From contig JBFWIW010000005.1 in the NCBI GenBank assembly GCA_050253535.1, positions 3,515 to 67,514 on the forward strand: DNA of 64,000 bases, in the 5' to 3' direction. Positions 60,761-64,000 of this stretch are shown here, one piece after another (within the stretch, counting starts at the first letter, position 1; the number at the start of each line of letters is the position of its first letter). A program made the translations under genes and the position numbers. The notes under the pieces were generated by a model. The model saw nothing but the letters and a program-made list of their open reading frames with translations. It ran no database searches and was not told the origin of the DNA. The stretch comes from JBFWIW01 sp050253535. Its GTDB lineage: Bacteria; Bacillota; Clostridia; Oscillospirales; Oscillospiraceae.

Positions 60761-60784
60761 CCAATGTGAAATATTTCACATTGG
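60761..60784. promoter_or_regulatory. 24-bp perfect palindrome, Crp/Rex-like operator
   Basis: CCAATGTGAAAT followed by its exact reverse complement. It contains TGTGA-N6-TCACA, the Crp consensus, and differs from the Rex site TTGTGAA-N4-TTCACAA by one base per arm. It lies 15 bases after the nitroreductase stop and about 72 bases upstream of a predicted transcription start. Confidence 0.55.
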
Positions 60785-60809
60785 TAAATAATGTCCCTTA
60801 TTTCGTGGC

Positions 60810-60838
60810 TTGTGCGTTAACCGAAAATGACGGATAAT
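60810..60838 (+). promoter_or_regulatory. candidate promoter of the cyclodeaminase/aldo-keto reductase genes
   Basis: TTGTGC (60810-60815), 17-nt spacer, GATAAT (60833-60838). Weak -35; an activator at the 60761-60784 palindrome would fit. Confidence 0.45.
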
Positions 60839-60898
60839 ACTCCCCGAGCGGGGGAAACATTCATGTCGATTTATGCGCGTCAGCGCATGGGAGGTTTT

Positions 60899-61525
60899 AT
60901 GCTTTTTACGGATTTCAGCAGCAAAGATTTTTCAGAGCGCCTCGCATCAAAAGACCCGGTTCCCGGGGGGGGAGGCGCTTCCGCAATGGTGGGCGCCCTT
61001 GGTACTGCTCTCGGCACGATGGTGGGTAACCTCACCGTCGGAAAGAAGAAGTATAAAGACGTCGAGGCGGACGTTTTGGCGGTTATGGAAAAGACCGAAG
61101 CTCTCCGCACAAGGCTCCTGGAGCTCGTCGACGGGGACGCTGAGGTATTCGAGCCGCTGTCAAAGGCCTATGGGATACCAAAGGAGGATCCAACGAGGGA
61201 GGCGGTTATGGAGAGTGCCCTGCGGCTCGCCGTTTCCGTGCCGCTTGAGATAATGGCGTGCTGCTGTCGTGCTGTTGAGCTGCATGAGGAACTCTGCGAA
61301 AAGGGGAGCCTCATCGCGCTTTCGGACGTCGGTGTCGGCGCTCTTTTCTGTAAGGCGGCGCTCGAGGGTGCGAGTTTGAACGTGTTTATAAATACAAAAT
61401 ATATGTCGGACGCCGCTTTTGCGGCCGAAACGGATAAAAAGGCCGTGGACATGCTCGCCAAATACGGGGAGAGAGCTGCGGTGGTTTATGAAAAGGTTGC
61501 GGCCAGACTGCGGTGGGTATATTAG
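60899..61525 (+). CDS. fchA: formiminotetrahydrofolate cyclodeaminase-like protein (FTCD_C/FchA)
   Basis: A 208-residue helical protein of the methenyl-THF cyclohydrolase/formimino-THF cyclodeaminase family. DPVPGGGGASAMVGALGTALGTMVGNLTVGKKKY (about 19-52 in two halves) is the folate-site signature. It may act in C1 metabolism (Wood-Ljungdahl branch) or histidine breakdown; no other gene of either is adjacent. The start is the ATG at 60899 behind GGGAGG (close spacing); an upstream in-frame start at 60827 would lengthen the family's usual 208 residues. Confidence 0.82.
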   Translation: MLFTDFSSKDFSERLASKDPVPGGGGASAMVGALGTALGTMVGNLTVGKKKYKDVEADVLAVMEKTEALRTRLLELVDGDAEVFEPLSKAYGIPKEDPTREAVMESALRLAVSVPLEIMACCCRAVELHEELCEKGSLIALSDVGVGALFCKAALEGASLNVFINTKYMSDAAFAAETDKKAVDMLAKYGERAAVVYEKVAARLRWVY

Positions 61526-61570
61526 TCAATAAACGGGTTTTTGCCCGAGAGTATAGAAGGAGATTTTGCA

Positions 61571-62530
61571 ATGAGATATAAAGAGCTGAAGAACGCAGGC
61601 ATAAAGGTGTCCGAGCTGACTATCGGCACATGGGGTTACGACCCCGAGTGGTGGGGAGACGCCGACAGAGAACAGATAAAGGCGTCGCTCTACACGGCGA
61701 TAGATCGCGGCGTAAACCTTGTCGATACAGCCGCGCGCTACGGCAACGGCAGCGTCGAGAAATATCTGAGTGAGACTCTGACCGGTTCCTATCGTGAGAA
61801 GGTCTACCTCTGTTCCAAGTTCGGTATTTACGCCGAATATATTGACGGGGCGCTCAAGCTGCACCGCGACTCGTCCTACAAAAAGGTGCTCTGGGAATGT
61901 GAGCAATCCCTGTCCCGCCTCGGCATGGACTGCATAGACATATACTTCCAGCATTGGCCGGACAATGAGACGGGCACGCCGGTAGAAGAGACGATGAGCG
62001 CTTTAAATGAGCTCATAAAGCAGGGTAAGATACGCTATATCGGTTTTTCAAACACGAGCATCGAGGCTGTAGAGGAAGCGCAGAAATACGGCACGGTCAG
62101 CTTCATCCAGCCTCAGTATTCCATGGTAAACCGGAATGCGGACAAGCTCATGCGCTGGTGTGAAGAACAGGGTATAGCGACGATCACATACGGCTCGCTC
62201 GGCGGCGGCATACTCACCGGTGCCTTCCGCACCATCCCGGATTGGCCTGCGACCGATGCGCGCTATAAGTTCTACGACGTTTACAAGGAGCCCAAGTTCT
62301 CAAAGATCATGGAGCTTCTTAAGAAAATGGACGAAATAGCGGCAGGCCGCGGCAGAACTGTCTCTCAGGTCGCACTAAACTGGTCTGTGCAGAAGCCTTA
62401 CGTAGCCTCGGCGATTAGCGGCTTCAGAAAGCGGGAGAGGGCCATTGAAAACTGCGAGGCTTTCGACTGGACGCTCACTGACGGCGAGATAGCCGAGCTC
62501 GACAAAGAACTTGCGAGACTGGGGCTTTAA
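61571..62530 (+). CDS. aldo/keto reductase
   Basis: A 319-residue NAD(P)H-dependent TIM-barrel oxidoreductase. The catalytic tetrad is visible: Asp and Tyr in LVDTAARYGNGSVE (about 48-61), Lys in YLCSKFG and His in IYFQHWPDN; the C-terminal cofactor-binding part includes AISGFRKRER. Substrate unknown. ATG with AAGGAGA upstream, 45 bases after the cyclodeaminase gene, probably one transcript. Confidence 0.92.
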   Translation: MRYKELKNAGIKVSELTIGTWGYDPEWWGDADREQIKASLYTAIDRGVNLVDTAARYGNGSVEKYLSETLTGSYREKVYLCSKFGIYAEYIDGALKLHRDSSYKKVLWECEQSLSRLGMDCIDIYFQHWPDNETGTPVEETMSALNELIKQGKIRYIGFSNTSIEAVEEAQKYGTVSFIQPQYSMVNRNADKLMRWCEEQGIATITYGSLGGGILTGAFRTIPDWPATDARYKFYDVYKEPKFSKIMELLKKMDEIAAGRGRTVSQVALNWSVQKPYVASAISGFRKRERAIENCEAFDWTLTDGEIAELDKELARLGL

Positions 62531-62576
62531 TCCGCCCAAGCGGTTTGACTCCATCAGAAATTTAACTAAAGGATAA

Positions 62577-62608
62577 GAAGCGCCGCGGCCCAGCCGCGGC
62601 GCTTCTTT
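62577..62608. terminator. bidirectional terminator after the aldo/keto reductase gene
   Basis: A 13-bp GC-rich stem (62577-62589 with 62593-62605, GAAGCGCCGCGGC/GCCGCGGCGCTTC) followed by TTTATA on the plus strand; serves two convergent genes. Confidence 0.75.
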
Positions 62609-62641
62609 ATACGTCTTAATTTTTAAACGCTTTTGCCTCTA

Positions 62642-63556
62642 TCAAAATATATAGACGAGGGCAGTCATTGTAGCCATAGAGACGAGAGCGGAGACGGAGC
62701 TTGCGAAGCTCGAAAGGGCGCCGTCTCCGCGGCATCGCTCCGTATAAACCGGAGCGAGCGCACTTATAGGCGCAAAGGCGAGCACGGCGAGTACTTTCCT
62801 GACCTCAGGCTCAAAAGGAGCAAAGTAAAAGAGAAGCAGTGCAAAGACTACGCCGAATACGAGACGGCCAAGCACAACAATAGCGGTATCAAGGAGGTAT
62901 TCTTTTTTAGCCTCGAATTCCAGCATCATGCCAACCATCAGCATTGCGAGAAAAGCATTGGCCGAAGCCGCCGGCGCAGTCAGGGATATTATTATATCGG
63001 GGATTTTTATATCAAAAATCGCAAGCAACAGCATCAGTATATATGTATCAAACGGTACGGATGTCACAAACTTTTTTATAAAAGAAAGTGCTCCGGCCTT
63101 TTCTTCATCGCCGTCGGTATGCAGCAGGGTGGAGGTTAGGGCAAACGCGCCGCCGGTCATCATTATCGCATTGCCTATATCGAAGATACAGGCAATGACC
63201 GCGCCGTCGCTGCCATAAAAGCTTTGAATCAAGGGAAGGGCGAAGCAGCCAATACTGTAGCCTGTAATATTTATCATCATGAATACTCTGCGTGCCTCCT
63301 GAGTTCTGTGGGTGAGGAGGTATGCCGCCATCATGGGAACTATCGAACAGACAAAACCAAAAAATACAATGAGAAATAGCTTGGGGTCACGCTCGAATCT
63401 CGAAAATGCCTGAATTACAGCACATGGGAGTGTTATACAGAGCACAATGGCGTTTATAACTTTATAATCAAGAGCCTTGAACAGTCGGATACGTTTGAAA
63501 AAATAGCCTATAAATATAATGATCAAAAAAGAAATGGGTTTAATAAGGAAATTCAT
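62642..63556 (-). CDS. AEC-family transporter
   Basis: A 304-residue membrane protein with ten hydrophobic segments in two groups of five, as in auxin efflux carrier/malate permease-like transporters of bacteria. The segment GDAIMMTG-like (GNAIMMTGGAFAL) follows the fourth helix. Probably exports or imports an organic acid. An in-frame GTG at 63562 precedes the ATG at 63556. The neighbouring divergent XRE regulator probably controls it. Confidence 0.85.
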   Translation of the reverse strand: MNFLIKPISFLIIIFIGYFFKRIRLFKALDYKVINAIVLCITLPCAVIQAFSRFERDPKLFLIVFFGFVCSIVPMMAAYLLTHRTQEARRVFMMINITGYSIGCFALPLIQSFYGSDGAVIACIFDIGNAIMMTGGAFALTSTLLHTDGDEEKAGALSFIKKFVTSVPFDTYILMLLLAIFDIKIPDIIISLTAPAASANAFLAMLMVGMMLEFEAKKEYLLDTAIVVLGRLVFGVVFALLLFYFAPFEPEVRKVLAVLAFAPISALAPVYTERCRGDGALSSFASSVSALVSMATMTALVYIF

Positions 63557-63669
63557 AATCACACTGCCTTGAAAGTTTTATATACTACATTAAATTTAGC
63601 ATGATGAAATGATAGACCTGTTTTTTATTAAAGTCAATTGATAAAAGCAACAATTTAATATGGAAAATT

Positions 63670-63688
63670 CACAAAATTGTGTTACAAT
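63670..63688 (+). promoter_or_regulatory. XRE gene promoter region with palindrome
   Basis: CACAA-AA-TTGTG (63670-63681) lies against an extended -10 TG-T-TACAAT (63683-63688). The palindrome is a candidate operator for autoregulation. Confidence 0.4.
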
Positions 63689-63728
63689 GGTACAAGAAAG
63701 AAATTTCGACTGATGCAGAGGTGTAAAG

Positions 63729-64000
63729 ATGACAACTGAAGAAATGGGAAAAAAGCTTAGCCGGTACCGGAATATAAAAGGCATGACAATAAAGGATATG
63801 TCTTTGAAAAGCGGCCTGTCTCCCGCACTTATAAGCCAACTTGAACGAGGCATCGGCAACCCCACGCTGAGTGTTCTGAATGCCCTCGCATCCGCAATGG
63901 AGATATCGCTCTCGTTATTACTTCTTGAAGATATGAAAAATGAATCCATGGTGTTCAGGAAAAGTGACAGGCGCAGGGTAAGCTTACGGGAAGACGGCAC
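63729..64000 (+). CDS. XRE-family regulator (cut by window edge)
   Basis: A frame of 90 codons to the window end, ATG behind AGAGGTG. Residues 1-65 form a lambda-repressor-like helix-turn-helix (LSRYRNIKGMTIKDMSLKSGLSPALISQLERGIGNPT). The later part is not yet visible; proteins of this kind often carry a C-terminal cupin domain. Divergent from the AEC transporter, which is the likely target. Confidence 0.85.
   Translation, partial: MTTEEMGKKLSRYRNIKGMTIKDMSLKSGLSPALISQLERGIGNPTLSVLNALASAMEISLSLLLLEDMKNESMVFRKSDRRRVSLREDG

Noticed and set aside
1..64000. Mobile elements, phage genes, tRNA or rRNA genes
   Set aside because: No transposase, integrase, phage structural gene, cloverleaf with T-loop GGTTCGA-like sequence, or rRNA core sequence was found on reading both strands by eye; a tRNAscan run would settle the tRNA point.

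Overview
This looks like chromosomal DNA of a low-to-middle GC, anaerobic Bacillota of class Clostridia, probably an Oscillospirales/Ruminococcaceae-type gut bacterium; the taxonomic placement is inference. Supporting signs are strong AGGAGG ribosome binding sites with many GTG and TTG starts, the Firmicutes-type rimP-nusA-ylxR-ylxQ-infB-rbfA-nrnA-truB-ribF operon, HrcA with a CIRCE operator, RNase J, an ArgR-type box, and HydBC-like subunits of a bifurcating [FeFe] hydrogenase. No rRNA, tRNA, CRISPR array, insertion sequence or phage gene was recognised. The ends cut a ddl gene (left) and an XRE regulator gene (right).

Layout. 1-4.5 kb (minus): start of ddl, a DMT permease, then an ABC importer of the nitrate/sulfonate type (ATPase, permease, lipoprotein) preceded by a Crp/Fnr-type regulator with its own palindrome. 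4.6-12.5 kb (plus): the translation and RNA-maturation operon from a near-perfect sigma-A promoter with a terminator-like leader hairpin. 12.6-19.4 kb: a divergent redox cluster. The minus arm encodes a PHP phosphoesterase, a DRTGG protein, an [FeFe]-hydrogenase-like protein, an RsbW-like ATPase and a second DRTGG protein. The plus arm encodes a stand-alone histidine-kinase-type ATPase followed by HydC (NuoE), a 2Fe-2S thioredoxin-like protein and HydB (NuoF). The catalytic subunit hydA, often next to hydB, is absent. 19.6-20.7 kb: lrgA/lrgB-like pair. 20.9-23.6 kb: argG-argH with an ARG-box-like operator on the promoter. 23.8-27.4 kb (minus): xpaC-telA-lemA-TPM-DUF6440 envelope/stress set. 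27.5-31.6 kb (plus): structured leader plus rpe, a repeat-like spacer, recR, rnj and an Spx/ArsC-like gene.

31.7-35.2 kb (minus): orphan B12-binding radical SAM protein, rpiB with a small membrane protein, HisJ-like PHP protein. 35.4-40.9 kb (minus): hrcA-grpE-dnaK-dnaJ-ybaK heat-shock operon. 41-43.6 kb (plus): DUF1015 protein and a PlsC acyltransferase with an added zinc ribbon. 43.6-49.2 kb (minus): lipoprotein, MoxR-DUF58-membrane protein operon, TetR regulator. 49.3-55.1 kb (minus): complete UMP pathway pyrC-K-D-F-E-B-I. 55.1-58 kb (minus): PfkB sugar kinase, flavodoxin-like reductase, AlaX-type editing protein. 58-62.6 kb (plus): leuC/leuD-like dehydratase, ferredoxin-nitroreductase, cyclodeaminase-like protein, aldo/keto reductase. 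62.6-64 kb: AEC transporter divergent from an XRE regulator.

The most promising unusual region is the 12.6-19.4 kb redox cluster. It places an H-cluster-like protein lacking the usual second L1 cysteine among two DRTGG proteins, two kinase-type ATPase domains and a phosphoesterase. The spacer between the two arms carries long inverted repeats. This could be a redox-sensing signalling module controlling electron flow. The function is inference; the genes themselves are recognisable families.
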